From contig CADBAY010000012.1 in assembly GCA_902792815.1 (NCBI GenBank), positions 41,807 through 105,806 on the forward strand: a stretch of 64,000 nt of DNA. Reading direction: 5' to 3'. A model generated the notes under the pieces. That model did no database searches. It worked only from the letters and a program-made list of their open reading frames with translations, and was not told the origin of the DNA. This stretch comes from an uncultured Bacteroidia bacterium (GTDB taxonomy: Bacteria > Bacteroidota > Bacteroidia > Bacteroidales > UBA932). A program made the translations under genes and the position numbers. Shown here piece by piece: positions 49,708 through 58,548 of this stretch; the stretch's first letter is position 1, and the number at the start of each line of letters is the position of its first letter.

Positions 49708-50285
49708 CAGTCAAATTGCCTAAGCAGTTCCCACACCCGATGCACCGGGAATCCCATGACATTGTAAAATGACCCTTCGATGCGGCCTATTGCAGCGAAG
49801 CCCAGCCATTCTTGGATGCCGTAGCCTCCGGCTTTGTCGAACGGACGGTAAGTATCGACGTAATAAGCTATTTCCTCGTCGCTCAAAGGCGAAACGAACA
49901 CCTTTGTAGTGTCTTTGACGCTGAGTTCCTTGGCCGTTGAACGAAAGGTTACGGCCGATACCACCTCGTGCTCGCGCCCCGACAGCTCGCGCAGCATTTC
50001 TATTGCCTGCTCTCTCCCGTGGGGCTTGCCCAGCACGCGGGAGTCCACAATCACCACGGTGTCGGCGGTGATGAGCAGTTCGTCATCTTCAAGCGGCCGG
50101 TGAAAACCATGCGATTTCCCCTCTGACATCAGCAGGGGCACATCTTCAGGCCTGGCTCCATCCGGGATTGATTCCTCGAATGTGTTGGCGGTATCTACGG
50201 TGAAATCCACGTCAAGCCCGGCGAGCAGCTCGCGCCTGCGGGGCGATCCGCTTCCGAGAATGATGCGTTTAGAACATTTTTTCAT
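49707..50285 (-). CDS. maf: Maf-like nucleotide pyrophosphatase
   Basis: 192 residues from ATG 50285; an ATG at 50297 would add four residues. The N-terminal ILGSGSPRRRELLAGLDVDF is the Maf signature S-x-S-P-R-R-x-x-L-L. LLITADTVVIVDSRVLGKPHGREQAIEMLRELSGREHEVVSAV provides the D-T-V and K-P motifs, and DKAGGYGIQEWLGFAAIGRIEGSFYNVMGFPVHRVWELL the catalytic glutamine region. Maf proteins hydrolyse dTTP, UTP or modified nucleotides to monophosphates and limit their incorporation. It overlaps kdsC by 17 bp. Confidence 0.93.
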   Translation of the reverse strand: MKKCSKRIILGSGSPRRRELLAGLDVDFTVDTANTFEESIPDGARPEDVPLLMSEGKSHGFHRPLEDDELLITADTVVIVDSRVLGKPHGREQAIEMLRELSGREHEVVSAVTFRSTAKELSVKDTTKVFVSPLSDEEIAYYVDTYRPFDKAGGYGIQEWLGFAAIGRIEGSFYNVMGFPVHRVWELLRQFD

Positions 50286-50796
50286 ACTTGTCAACATCGA
50301 AAATCCACCTGCCCTGGGCTTTCATAACAAGTTCGAGAGTCCAGCGCACGAAGCCCTTGCCGCCTGCGACGGGCGAAACGATATCAGCTGCCTGACGCGC
50401 CTCCTCAACTGCGTCGGCGGGAGCGACTCCGATGCCCGCGAACTCCATCGCCGGCACGTCGGGAATATCGTCGCCCATATAAAGTATTTCTTCAGGTTGG
50501 AGATTGAAACGCTCACATATTCCGGTAAGTATGCGACGCTTGTTACGCGCTTTGAGATACACATTCTCATAAGGAACACCATATGCCGTCATGCGCTTGC
50601 GCACCGCCTCGGTGTGCCCTCCGGTAACTACCGCCAGAGTATATCCGTTCAAGGCGGCCATACGGAGTCCGTGGCCGTCTTTTTCGTTGAAAATCCTCAA
50701 AGGCTCCGCATCGGAATTACACAGGACGCTGCCGTCCGTCATAACTCCGTCGATGTCAAAAACAAAGGCCTTGACGGCACTAAGATTTAGTTCCAT
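50269..50796 (-). CDS. kdsC: 3-deoxy-D-manno-octulosonate 8-phosphate phosphatase (KdsC-like HAD)
   Basis: 175 residues from ATG 50796, chosen because upstream in-frame starts run far into the previous gene. The HAD motifs are KAFVFDIDGVMTDGSV (D-x-D), LAVVTGGHTEAVRKR (T), and MGDDIPDVPAMEFAGIGVAPADAVEEARQAADIV (D-D). The small size without a cap domain and the V-x-T-D-G-S start are typical of KdsC, which forms the substrate for Kdo activation in lipopolysaccharide synthesis. It overlaps DUF3467 (17 bp) and maf (17 bp). Confidence 0.88.
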   Translation of the reverse strand: MELNLSAVKAFVFDIDGVMTDGSVLCNSDAEPLRIFNEKDGHGLRMAALNGYTLAVVTGGHTEAVRKRMTAYGVPYENVYLKARNKRRILTGICERFNLQPEEILYMGDDIPDVPAMEFAGIGVAPADAVEEARQAADIVSPVAGGKGFVRWTLELVMKAQGRWIFDVDKYEKMF

Positions 50797-51091
50797 TCGG
50801 ATTGAAATCGGCAAGGTTGAATGTGGCTTTAGGGGAGCCGGGGAGCTCGATCCTGCCAAACTGGGACTCATATTTGCCGATATTGTCGGTCAGGGCGTTG
50901 AGCAACCTTTTGGCATGCTCGGGCGTCATGAGGATGCGGTTGCTGATCTCGGGCTTGACAAGTCCGGGAAGCATGGTTGCGAAGTCTATGACAAACTCAC
51001 TGTGCGAGTGGCTTATGATGGCCAGGTTCGAATAATTGCCTTTTGCGACCTCGGGCTTGAGCTCGAGTTGTATTTGCTTGTTTTCTTCCAT
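50780..51091 (-). CDS. DUF3467-family protein
   Basis: 103 residues. The pattern IQLELKPEVAKGNYSNLAIISHSHSEFVIDFATMLPGLVKPEISNRILMTPEHAKRLLNALTDNIGKYESQFG matches the DUF3467 family: a G-x-Y-S/A-N-x-x-x-I-x-H-S-x-x-E-F-x-x-D-F core, then R-I-x-x-x-P-x-H-A-K-x-L-x-x-x-L. It is probably a small cytoplasmic protein of unknown function. It is the first gene of the four-gene operon DUF3467-kdsC-maf-pseudouridine synthase and has a consensus promoter in the 54 bp gap to valS. Confidence 0.85.
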   Translation of the reverse strand: MEENKQIQLELKPEVAKGNYSNLAIISHSHSEFVIDFATMLPGLVKPEISNRILMTPEHAKRLLNALTDNIGKYESQFGRIELPGSPKATFNLADFNPNGTKS

Positions 51092-51111
51092 AATTTCGTG
51101 TGTTTCACGGG

Positions 51112-51143
51112 CAAAATTAGTGTAAAAATGTTATCTTTGCAAA
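51112..51143 (-). promoter_or_regulatory. Consensus promoter of the DUF3467-kdsC-maf operon
   Basis: Minus strand TTTG (51140-51143), a 20 bp spacer and TAATTTTG (51112-51119): exact consensus. The -33 box directly abuts the -7 box of the divergent valS promoter, so both polymerases cannot bind at once. Confidence 0.7.
51132..51139 (+). promoter_or_regulatory. -7 element of the valS promoter
   Basis: TATCTTTG is an exact match. The valS ATG at 51146 is only 6 bp downstream, so the mRNA would be leaderless or nearly so. The region 19-21 bp upstream shows no TTTG; TTTC at 51103-51106 is the closest candidate. Confidence 0.6.
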
Positions 51144-51145
51144 CT

Positions 51146-53779
51146 ATGGAACTGAATACTAAATACAATCCTGCGGAAGTAGAGGACAAGTGGTACGCCT
51201 TTTGGCTTAAGAACAGATGCTTCCATTCAGAACCGGACTCCAGGGAGCCCTACACGATTGTTATCCCCCCGCCCAACGTAACGGGCATACTCCATATGGG
51301 CCATGTGCTCAACAACACCCTGAACGACGTGCTCATACGCAAGGCGCGTATGGACGGCAAGAACGCCTGCTGGGTGCCCGGTACCGATCACGCAAGCATA
51401 GCCACCGAGAGCAAGGTCGTGGCCAGGCTTGCCGAGAGGGGCATCAAGAAGGAGGACCTGACTCGCGAGGAGTTCCTCAAATATGCCTGGGAGTGGAAAG
51501 AGGAGCACGGCGGCATCATTCTCCAGCAGCTTCGTAAGCTCGGAGCATCCTGCGACTGGGACCGTACCAAGTTTACCATGGAGCCGGCACTGAGCGACGC
51601 CGTCACTGCCACTTTCGTGTATTTCTACAAGAAGGGGCTGATCTATCACGGCTACCGCATGGTCAACTGGGATCCCGTGGCACACACCGCCATATCTGAC
51701 GACGAGGTTATCCACCGCGATACCAAGAGCCATTTCTACCATCTCCGCTATTTTATTTCGGACGGTAAAGGCAATCCTACCGATGACTTCCTGGTAATCG
51801 CCACTACCCGTCCCGAAACCATTATGGCAGATGCCGCTATTTGCGTGAATCCCGCCGACGAGCGCTATCACGGACTGCGTGGCAAGAAGGTGCTTATTCC
51901 GTTGATCAACAGGGAGATACCTGTTATCGAAGACGACTACGTCGAGATGGACTTCGGAACCGGCTGCCTTAAAGTGACCCCCGCCCACGACGCTCACGAC
52001 TATGAGATTGGCCAGAGGCACAATCTGCCCATAATGGAAATACTCGACGATGACGGCCGCCTGAACGAGCAGGCGCAGATACTTGTAGGCCAGGACCGTT
52101 TCGTGGCCCGCAAGAACATAGTCAAGATGCTTGAAGAGGCCGGCAACCTGGTCAAGATCGAAGAGTACATTTCACCGGTCGGATATAGCGAGCGTACCGA
52201 CGCCGTCATAGAGCCCAAGCTCAGCAAGCAGTGGTTCCTCAAACTTGAGGGGCTGGCCAAGCAGGCCCTGGAGTCGGTGGAATCGGGCAAGATCAAACTC
52301 ATTCCTGACAAATACCGCAATGTGTACCGTCACTGGATGGAGAATGCCCACGATTGGTGCATTTCCCGTCAGTTGTGGTGGGGACAGAGAATCCCCGCCT
52401 GGTATACTCCCGACGGGGAAGTGGTGGTGGAAGAAACCGCCGAAAAGGCGCTCAAGGCCGCTAAAGCCATCAATCCTTCACTTACCGCAGCCGACCTGCG
52501 CCAAGATGAAGACGTGCTCGACACCTGGTTCAGCAGCTGGCTTTGGCCGATCAGCGTTTTCGATGCAGCACGCCCCGGCCACCCTTCACACAAACCCAAC
52601 AGGGACCTTCAGTATTACTATCCCACAAGCGACCTGGTGACTGGCCCGGATATCATTTTCTTCTGGGTGGCCAGAATGGTCATGGCCGGCGGGGAGTTCA
52701 TGGGAGACGTGCCTTTCCGCAACGTTTACTTTACCGGCATAGTGCGTGACAAGTTGGGACGCAAGATGAGCAAGACCCTGGGCAACAGCCCCGACCCTCT
52801 GGTGCTCATCGAAAAGTATGGCGCCGATTCGGTCAGGCTAGGAATGCTCCTTTGCTCGTCGGCCGGCAACGATATTCTGTACGATGAGTCTCAGGTAGAG
52901 CAGGGCCGTAACTTCTGCGGCAAGATCTGGAATTCCTGGCGTTTGGTAAACGGCTGGAGGGTTGACGAGAACGGCCGCCAGAGCGAGTCTTCCCGCGTGG
53001 CCGTCAAGTGGTTCGACAACCTGCTGTCGCGCACCATCACCATAGTCGAGGATCATTATCGCAAATTCCGCATCAACGATGCCCTGATGGCGATTTACAA
53101 GCTCTTCTGGGACGATTACTGTAGCTGGTACCTGGAGCTGGTCAAGCCCGCATACGGCGAGGCGGTGGACGGCTATACGTATGAGGCTACCGTGGGCTTT
53201 TTCGACAAGCTTCTCAAACTCATACATCCTGTGATGCCTTTCATCACCGAAGAGATCTGGCACGCCATGGCCGAGCGCCGCAGCGGCGAGACCATCATGT
53301 ATGAGCGCACGCCTGTGGCTGGCCCATACGACGATGCTTTCCTCGAGGGTTTCGATCAGGCCCGTCAGATTATCACGGGAGTCCGCGGGATACGTGCACA
53401 AAAGCAGATAGCTCCCAAGGATGCTCTCAAGCTCTGCATCGAGGGACCTTTCTCGAAGGAGTTCCTGCCCATCGTCGGCAAATCCGCGAATATTTCGGCA
53501 TTCCTCGACAGCCTTGACGGCCCCGCACAGAGTTTCATAGTGGGAACCGTCAAGTGCAGTGTACCTCTTGAGGGTCTTGTGGATACTCAGCAGGAGCGCG
53601 CACGCATCCTTGCCGAACTGGAGCATCAGCGTAAGTTCCTTGCAGGCGTGAGAGCAAAGCTTGGCAATGCGGGTTTCGTCGCTCATGCACCTCAGGCGGT
53701 TATCGATACAGAACGCAAGAAAGAATCTGACGCCCTGTCGCGTATCGAGGCACTTGAGGCGTCGTTGAATTCACTTTAA
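51146..53779 (+). CDS. valS: Valine--tRNA ligase
   Basis: 877 residues, the usual size in this phylum. Class I synthetase signatures: PPPNVTGILHMGHVLNNTL (HIGH motif as HMGH) and KMSKTLGNSPDP (KMSKS motif as KMSKT). The editing (CP1) domain includes TTRPETIMADAAICVNPAD. An anticodon-binding domain and a C-terminal coiled coil (QERARILAELEHQRKFLAGVRAKLGNAGFVAHAP...) complete it. It charges tRNA-Val and hydrolyses mischarged Thr-tRNA. ATG 51146 gives MELNTKYNPAEVEDKWY; an in-frame ATG at 51128 lies upstream of the -7 box and is unlikely. Confidence 0.97.
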   Translation: MELNTKYNPAEVEDKWYAFWLKNRCFHSEPDSREPYTIVIPPPNVTGILHMGHVLNNTLNDVLIRKARMDGKNACWVPGTDHASIATESKVVARLAERGIKKEDLTREEFLKYAWEWKEEHGGIILQQLRKLGASCDWDRTKFTMEPALSDAVTATFVYFYKKGLIYHGYRMVNWDPVAHTAISDDEVIHRDTKSHFYHLRYFISDGKGNPTDDFLVIATTRPETIMADAAICVNPADERYHGLRGKKVLIPLINREIPVIEDDYVEMDFGTGCLKVTPAHDAHDYEIGQRHNLPIMEILDDDGRLNEQAQILVGQDRFVARKNIVKMLEEAGNLVKIEEYISPVGYSERTDAVIEPKLSKQWFLKLEGLAKQALESVESGKIKLIPDKYRNVYRHWMENAHDWCISRQLWWGQRIPAWYTPDGEVVVEETAEKALKAAKAINPSLTAADLRQDEDVLDTWFSSWLWPISVFDAARPGHPSHKPNRDLQYYYPTSDLVTGPDIIFFWVARMVMAGGEFMGDVPFRNVYFTGIVRDKLGRKMSKTLGNSPDPLVLIEKYGADSVRLGMLLCSSAGNDILYDESQVEQGRNFCGKIWNSWRLVNGWRVDENGRQSESSRVAVKWFDNLLSRTITIVEDHYRKFRINDALMAIYKLFWDDYCSWYLELVKPAYGEAVDGYTYEATVGFFDKLLKLIHPVMPFITEEIWHAMAERRSGETIMYERTPVAGPYDDAFLEGFDQARQIITGVRGIRAQKQIAPKDALKLCIEGPFSKEFLPIVGKSANISAFLDSLDGPAQSFIVGTVKCSVPLEGLVDTQQERARILAELEHQRKFLAGVRAKLGNAGFVAHAPQAVIDTERKKESDALSRIEALEASLNSL

Positions 53780-53790
53780 TTCCATAGTCT

Positions 53791-53985
53791 ATGTTGTACT
53801 ATCCTTTGGTTTTCGGCTGGTGGGAATTAGTCATCATCGCATTCGTCATTCTTCTGTTCTTCGGGGGAAGGAAGCTTCCCGAACTCATGAAAGGCCTTGG
53901 CAAGGGCGTCAAAAGTTTCAAAGACGGAATGAAGGAGATCGATGACCAGACCGGCCTCTCGGACGAGACTGACAAAAAAGAATAG
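53791..53985 (+). CDS. tatA: Twin-arginine translocase subunit TatA
   Basis: 64 residues: one short N-terminal TM helix (WWELVIIAFVILLFFGGRKLPEL), a hinge with F-G-G-R-K-L-P-E-L, an amphipathic helix (MKGLGKGVKSFKDGMKEI) and an acidic tail. This is the standard TatA layout. It oligomerises to make the Tat pore. It is followed after 3 bp by tatC. No tatB is present, which is the minimal TatAC type. A likely substrate, the Tat-signal flavoprotein at 31308-32786, is encoded in the same window. Confidence 0.93.
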   Translation: MLYYPLVFGWWELVIIAFVILLFFGGRKLPELMKGLGKGVKSFKDGMKEIDDQTGLSDETDKKE

Positions 53986-53988
53986 GCT

Positions 53989-54765
53989 GTGGCCTCTACG
54001 GAACGCAGCGGCGGCGAGATGTCCTTCTGGGACCATCTCGAAGAACTGAGATGGACCCTGCTCCGCTCGGTAATAGCCGTCTGCGTGTTCTGTGTGGCGG
54101 GCTTATTGTTCAGGGAGCCTCTTTTTGACGTCGTACTCTGGCCTTCCAAGCCCGATTTCATTGTGTATAAATGGCTTGGGTGGAATCTTAACATGAGCCT
54201 TATAAATGTTGAGATTTCCGCCCAGTTTTTTACTCACCTTAAAGCTGCGCTTGCAGCCGGAGTGGTGCTGGCTTTCCCGTATATAGTTTTTGAGATCTGG
54301 CGCTTTGTGGCGCCGGCTCTATACGACAGCGAGAAGAAAGCTGTGCGTACGGCTTTCATAATGTCGTCGGGATTCTTTTACCTGGGAGTAGTGGTGGGTT
54401 ACTTTTTCGTGCTCCCGGTATGCCTGCAGTTCTTTATGAACTACAGCGTGAGCCCCGAAATAGCCAATACCATCACCCTGAGCTCATACATGTCGATGTT
54501 TACTTCCATGTCGCTGCTCATTGGCATTGTATTCGAGTTCCCGACGGTGATTTCCGTGCTGTCGCGCCTTGGCGTCGTGGGCCGTTCCACTCTCCGCAAG
54601 GGACGTAAATATGCTTTCGTAGCCGTGCTGGCTCTGGCTGCCCTTATTACGCCGTCCGATCCTTTCTCCATGCTGGTGCTGTCGGCTCCTCTATATCTGC
54701 TGTATGAGCTTTCTATCCTTCTGTGCCGTAAAGACCCCGTAAAAGAACAAGATGATATCGATTGA
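53989..54765 (+). CDS. tatC: Sec-independent protein translocase TatC
   Basis: 258 residues with six TM helices. The N-terminal MSFWDHLEELRWTLLRSVIAV contains the conserved E-L-R signal-peptide recognition motif. Then YIVFEIWRFVAPALYDSEKK, the region VVGYFFVLPVCLQFFMNYSV, FEFPTVISVLSRLGVV and LALAALITPSDPFSMLVLSAPLYLLYELSI all follow TatC order. It recognises twin-arginine signals. The start is GTG 53989 (3 bp after tatA); ATG 54019 is an alternative that begins just before F-W-D-H-L. It overlaps the ABC-F gene by 14 bp. Confidence 0.94.
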   Translation: MASTERSGGEMSFWDHLEELRWTLLRSVIAVCVFCVAGLLFREPLFDVVLWPSKPDFIVYKWLGWNLNMSLINVEISAQFFTHLKAALAAGVVLAFPYIVFEIWRFVAPALYDSEKKAVRTAFIMSSGFFYLGVVVGYFFVLPVCLQFFMNYSVSPEIANTITLSSYMSMFTSMSLLIGIVFEFPTVISVLSRLGVVGRSTLRKGRKYAFVAVLALAALITPSDPFSMLVLSAPLYLLYELSILLCRKDPVKEQDDID

Positions 54766-56656
54766 TGATGTGAGCGTTGCCTACGGCGGCTTCGTGCTTC
54801 TGGATAAGATTAATTTCCATATCAGCAGTGCCGACAAGATAGGCCTGGTGGGGCGTAACGGTGCGGGGAAATCGACCATAATGAAGCTCATAATGGGTTT
54901 GCAAAGCCCCACGTCGGGACATATCGACAAACCTTCTGGCATCACCATCGGCTATCTGCCCCAGATTATGGAGCACCATAAGGGGCTTAGCGTGCTGGAC
55001 GAGACCATGACCGTGTTCAGCGAGACTTCCGGCCTCCAGTCGGAAATCGATGCCATCAGCGTCGAACTCTCCGAGCGAACCGACTATGAATCGGAGTCTT
55101 ATGCCGATCTGATAGAAAGGCTCTCGGAACTTAATGACCGCCTTGCGGTTTCGCATAGCGAACCTCCCGAGGTGCAGGCCCGCAAGACTCTCCGGGGCCT
55201 CGGCTTCAAGGACGATGAGCTGGGGCGCTTGACCGACACTTTCAGCCAGGGGTGGAACATGCGCATCGAACTGGCCAAGATACTTCTGCGTCAGCCCGAA
55301 CTGCTGATGCTTGACGAGCCCACGAACCACCTTGACATCGAGTCTATCGAGTGGCTGGAAGAGTATCTGAAGGCCCGCCGCGGGGCTCTCCTGCTGGTGA
55401 GCCACGACCGGAAGTTCCTGGATAACGTTACCAACCGTACGGTGGAGATAATGCTCGCCCATATCCACGATTACAAGGTCCCGTATTCCAAGTATCTCGA
55501 ATTGCGCGCCGAGCGCATCTCTCAGCAGACCGCTGCTTATGAGAACCAGCAGCGCATGATCCAGAAGACCGAAGAATTCATCCAGGCTTTTCGCTACAAG
55601 CCTACTAAATCCAATCAGGTGCAGTCGCGTATCAAGGCGCTCGAAAAGCTTGAACGCCTGGAGATTGACGAAACTGACAATGTGCGCCTGACTGTAAAAT
55701 TCCCTCCGGCACCCCGCTCGGGAGACGTTGTGTACAAGGCGACCGGACTTGTGGCTGGATATCCCCAGAAGATTGTTTTCAGCGACGCCGACATAGAAAT
55801 CAAGCGCGGAGAGAAAGTGGCCCTGGTGGGGCGCAACGGCGAGGGTAAGACTACGCTTATGCGCATCATAGCAGGCGAGCTGGAGCCCCTGGGAGGAGAG
55901 TCCCGCCTGGGATATAATGTCGACCTGGGCTACTTTGCTCAGAATCAGGAAGACAAACTCGATAAAACCGAGACGGTGTTCAGCACCCTTGACCGGATCG
56001 CGGTGGGGGATATACGCACCCGTCTGCGCGATATCCTTGCCCAGTTCCTGTTCCGCGGAGAGGACATCGACAAGAGGGTAGGAGTATTGTCGGGAGGCGA
56101 GCGTGCACGTCTGGGAATGGCCAAGCTGATGCTGCAGAATCACAATCTGCTGGCCCTCGACGAGCCTACCAACCATATGGATATCAAGTCGAAAGACATT
56201 CTTAAGCAGGCGCTCAAATCTTTCGATGGCACGCTCATTGTTGTAAGTCACGACAGAGACTTCCTTGAAGGGCTGGTTGATAAGCTCTATGAGTTCCGTG
56301 ACGGGAAGGTAAGGGAGCACCTCGGAGGCGTTAAAGAGTTCCTGCAGCGCCGGAAACTTGAAAACCTTCAGGAGTTGGAACGCAATGCGGCCGTACAGCA
56401 AAAGGCCGCGGAGCCTAAGAACAACGCACTGAGAGAGGAAATGAAAGAAAAAAGTCGGCAAGACCGTAAGAAAAAGAACAGAATTTCTTATCTTGAGTGC
56501 GAAATTGAAAAATTAGAGTCCCGAATGGGCGAAATAGAGAAGGTTCTCTCCGCCCCGGGTGCTAACGATGACATAATGGAGCTCACCCGCGAGTATCTTG
56601 AGTGCAAGCGTGAGTTGGATGCGAAAACGGACGAGTGGGGCTCGTTAATAGAATAG
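54752..56656 (+). CDS. ABC-F family ATPase
   Basis: 634 residues with two ABC domains and no TM helices. Domain 1: Walker A GLVGRNGAGKSTIMK, altered signature FSQGWNMRIELA, Walker B LLMLDEPTNHLD. The inter-domain linker (about 240-310) is charged and helical. Domain 2: ALVGRNGEGKTTLMR, LSGGERARLG, LLALDEPTNHMD. A C-terminal coiled coil (about 540-634) ends the chain. ABC-F proteins bind the ribosomal E site and rescue stalled translation; a few confer antibiotic resistance. The long C-terminal coil and linker resemble EttA/Uup-type members more than resistance types. It overlaps tatC by 14 bp. Confidence 0.93.
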   Translation: MISIDDVSVAYGGFVLLDKINFHISSADKIGLVGRNGAGKSTIMKLIMGLQSPTSGHIDKPSGITIGYLPQIMEHHKGLSVLDETMTVFSETSGLQSEIDAISVELSERTDYESESYADLIERLSELNDRLAVSHSEPPEVQARKTLRGLGFKDDELGRLTDTFSQGWNMRIELAKILLRQPELLMLDEPTNHLDIESIEWLEEYLKARRGALLLVSHDRKFLDNVTNRTVEIMLAHIHDYKVPYSKYLELRAERISQQTAAYENQQRMIQKTEEFIQAFRYKPTKSNQVQSRIKALEKLERLEIDETDNVRLTVKFPPAPRSGDVVYKATGLVAGYPQKIVFSDADIEIKRGEKVALVGRNGEGKTTLMRIIAGELEPLGGESRLGYNVDLGYFAQNQEDKLDKTETVFSTLDRIAVGDIRTRLRDILAQFLFRGEDIDKRVGVLSGGERARLGMAKLMLQNHNLLALDEPTNHMDIKSKDILKQALKSFDGTLIVVSHDRDFLEGLVDKLYEFRDGKVREHLGGVKEFLQRRKLENLQELERNAAVQQKAAEPKNNALREEMKEKSRQDRKKKNRISYLECEIEKLESRMGEIEKVLSAPGANDDIMELTREYLECKRELDAKTDEWGSLIE

Positions 56657-56659
56657 ATT

Positions 56660-57595
56660 ATGAAAAAGTTGATTGTCAGCCTTCTGTGCATCTCTCTCCT
56701 CGTGTCGGGGACGGGAGCTGCGGCGGCTACGCGGCAGTATAGCCGTCATCTCTCTCCTTTCAAGAGCATCGAGGTGTCGGGCCAGTTTACCGTAAGCCTG
56801 GTAAGGGGCTCCGATTATAGGGCGCTCCTGTCGGTGGAAGAGGCCTATATCGATTATGTAACTTGCGAGGTTCAGGGCTCTTCTTTAGTTATCTCGCTTG
56901 CCGAGCGCAAGGTCCCCTCTGAAGTCAAGCGCCAGTTCCGCGGCAAAGGGACGCCCGATCCTGTATTCTCCGCGGTCGTTTATGTGCCCGACCTTCTGCA
57001 GGGAGTGACCCTTTCCGAAAAAGCCGTGCTCCAGGATACCGAAGACCTGTTCGATAAGTCGAGGGTAAGCTTCGAGCTGTCGGATAACGCTGTTGTCAAA
57101 CCGCTTAAAATCAGCTCCTTGTCTTTTAATCTTACGGCCCGCAACAAGTCGTCGGCAGAGTTTGACGTTACTTGCAAGGAGTGCTCCGTCGAGGCCTTCA
57201 ATTCTGCTCAGCTGAAGATAGTGGAGCAGCAGTCCGAGGAGTCGGAATACTCTCTGCAGGGCACATCAAAAGTGGTATCTTATTGCACTACCGAAAAGCT
57301 GTCCGTCAGCACCAAGTCAAACTGCTATATGGTTGTCAGCGGAAGCGGCAACAAGGCAGAGTTCAACATCAACGGAACATCCGAAGTGGATGCGGCGTCA
57401 TTTGAAGTGCCCGATGCCGAGGTCAAGATGTCGAGCGTGAGCAAGCTCACCGAAGCTGCATATAAAACTTTGAAGGTGAATCTGAACGGCGGGTCCACGC
57501 TATATTTCATCAATGACCCGTCCGTTACAATAGAGAACATCCGTTCTGCAACCATGACGCCCGGATATTCGGGCAGAAAGTCCGTAAGCCTATGA
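56660..57595 (+). CDS. DUF2807 (head GIN domain-like) secreted protein
   Basis: 311 residues with a signal peptide (MKKLIVSLLCISLLVSGTGAAAA). The body is a repetitive beta-solenoid of the putative auto-transporter adhesin head GIN domain type (DUF2807): PFKSIEVSGQFTVSLVRGSDYRALLSVEE, then rows such as LQGVTLSEKAVLQ, SVEAFNSAQLKIV and KAEFNINGTSEVDAASFEVPDAEVKMSSVSKLTEAAYKTLKVNLNGGSTLYF. Each row has the strand-turn-strand S-x-x-x-x-x-x-L rhythm. It is probably a periplasmic or surface structural protein of unknown function. The 3' end overlaps the symporter start by 4 bp. Confidence 0.8.
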   Translation: MKKLIVSLLCISLLVSGTGAAAATRQYSRHLSPFKSIEVSGQFTVSLVRGSDYRALLSVEEAYIDYVTCEVQGSSLVISLAERKVPSEVKRQFRGKGTPDPVFSAVVYVPDLLQGVTLSEKAVLQDTEDLFDKSRVSFELSDNAVVKPLKISSLSFNLTARNKSSAEFDVTCKECSVEAFNSAQLKIVEQQSEESEYSLQGTSKVVSYCTTEKLSVSTKSNCYMVVSGSGNKAEFNINGTSEVDAASFEVPDAEVKMSSVSKLTEAAYKTLKVNLNGGSTLYFINDPSVTIENIRSATMTPGYSGRKSVSL

Positions 57596-58548
57596 AAGAA
57601 GTCTTTGATTTCCTCGACGGCCTTCAGGTAACCCTGAATGCCGGAGGTATGAACACTATCAACATTGTACTTGCCTTCGTCATGTTCGGCGTGGCTCTTG
57701 GAATCAAGCCCAAGATGTTCGTTGAGGTGTTCCGTAAACCTAAGTCGGTTATTCTTGGAATGTGTTGTCAGCTGGTACTCCTGCCATTGCTGACTTTTTT
57801 GCTCGCTATAGCGCTCGGCCCCAGAATCAGCTGGTCCATGGCGCTGGGTATGATTCTGGTGGCATCCTGCCCGGGCGGCAACATCTCCAATTTCATGTCG
57901 TCGCTTTCCAAGGCAAACGTTGAACTATCCGTATCGCTTACCGCCATCAGCACCGCCCTCTGCATACTGATGACTCCTTTCAATTTCTGGCTATACGGTA
58001 ATCTCTACCTCGATATCGCCAGCGTCAAGGCCGATGTGCCTCAGCTGGTTATTCCGCTTTGGGACGTATTCAAGACAATATTCATACTGCTTGGCATTCC
58101 CCTTACCCTCGGTATCCTCACTTCGCATTATCTGCCCAAGGTAGCGGACAAGCTCAAGAAGCCTCTGCAGTGGCTGAGCATAATTTTCTTCCTTGCTATG
58201 GTAGTGCTTTCGTTCTGGGGCAACAGGGAGAGTTTCCTCGCGTGCATCAAGTACATCTTCCTCATCGTACTTGTGCATAACTTGCTGGCGCTCACCATTG
58301 GTTTTTCGGTGGGCAGCGCCTTCAAGCTGCCTTTCCGTGACAGGCGTACTCTCACCATCGAGACCGGAATCCAGAACAGCGGCCTTGGCCTTGTCCTGCT
58401 GCTTGGAACCAGCATCTTTTCCAATCTTCCGCCTCACGGAGGAATGCTGGTCATTACGGCCTGGTGGGGCGTATGGCATATTGTGAGCGGCCTTACCGTG
58501 AGCAGCCTCTTCCTTCTTGCCGACCGCCGCAAAGAGCGTAAGCAATGA
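57592..58548 (+). CDS. Bile acid:sodium symporter-family transporter
   Basis: A 318-residue membrane protein with about ten hydrophobic helices. The family is indicated by LGIKPKMFVEVFRKPKSVILGMCCQLVLLPLLTFLLA, by LVASCPGGNISNFMSSLSKANVELSVSLTAISTALCILMTPFNFWLYG (the crossover region with the S/N-rich sodium-site motif), and by RTLTIETGIQNSGLGLVLL (E-x-G-x-Q-N). Members move bile acids or other organic anions with sodium. In a gut or rumen Bacteroidales a bile salt substrate is plausible but not proven. It overlaps the preceding and following genes by 4 bp each, so the three are co-translated. Confidence 0.9.
   Translation: MKEVFDFLDGLQVTLNAGGMNTINIVLAFVMFGVALGIKPKMFVEVFRKPKSVILGMCCQLVLLPLLTFLLAIALGPRISWSMALGMILVASCPGGNISNFMSSLSKANVELSVSLTAISTALCILMTPFNFWLYGNLYLDIASVKADVPQLVIPLWDVFKTIFILLGIPLTLGILTSHYLPKVADKLKKPLQWLSIIFFLAMVVLSFWGNRESFLACIKYIFLIVLVHNLLALTIGFSVGSAFKLPFRDRRTLTIETGIQNSGLGLVLLLGTSIFSNLPPHGGMLVITAWWGVWHIVSGLTVSSLFLLADRRKERKQ

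Noticed and set aside
50591-51145. N-terminal extension of the valine--tRNA ligase frame by 185 codons.
   Set aside because: It runs antisense to the kdsC and DUF3467 genes and lies upstream of the promoter. Family members start at the M-E-L-N position.
54713-56461. Long minus-strand open frame (582 codons) across the ABC-F gene.
   Set aside because: It is antisense to a protein with complete Walker and signature motifs, and its own product has no recognisable domain.
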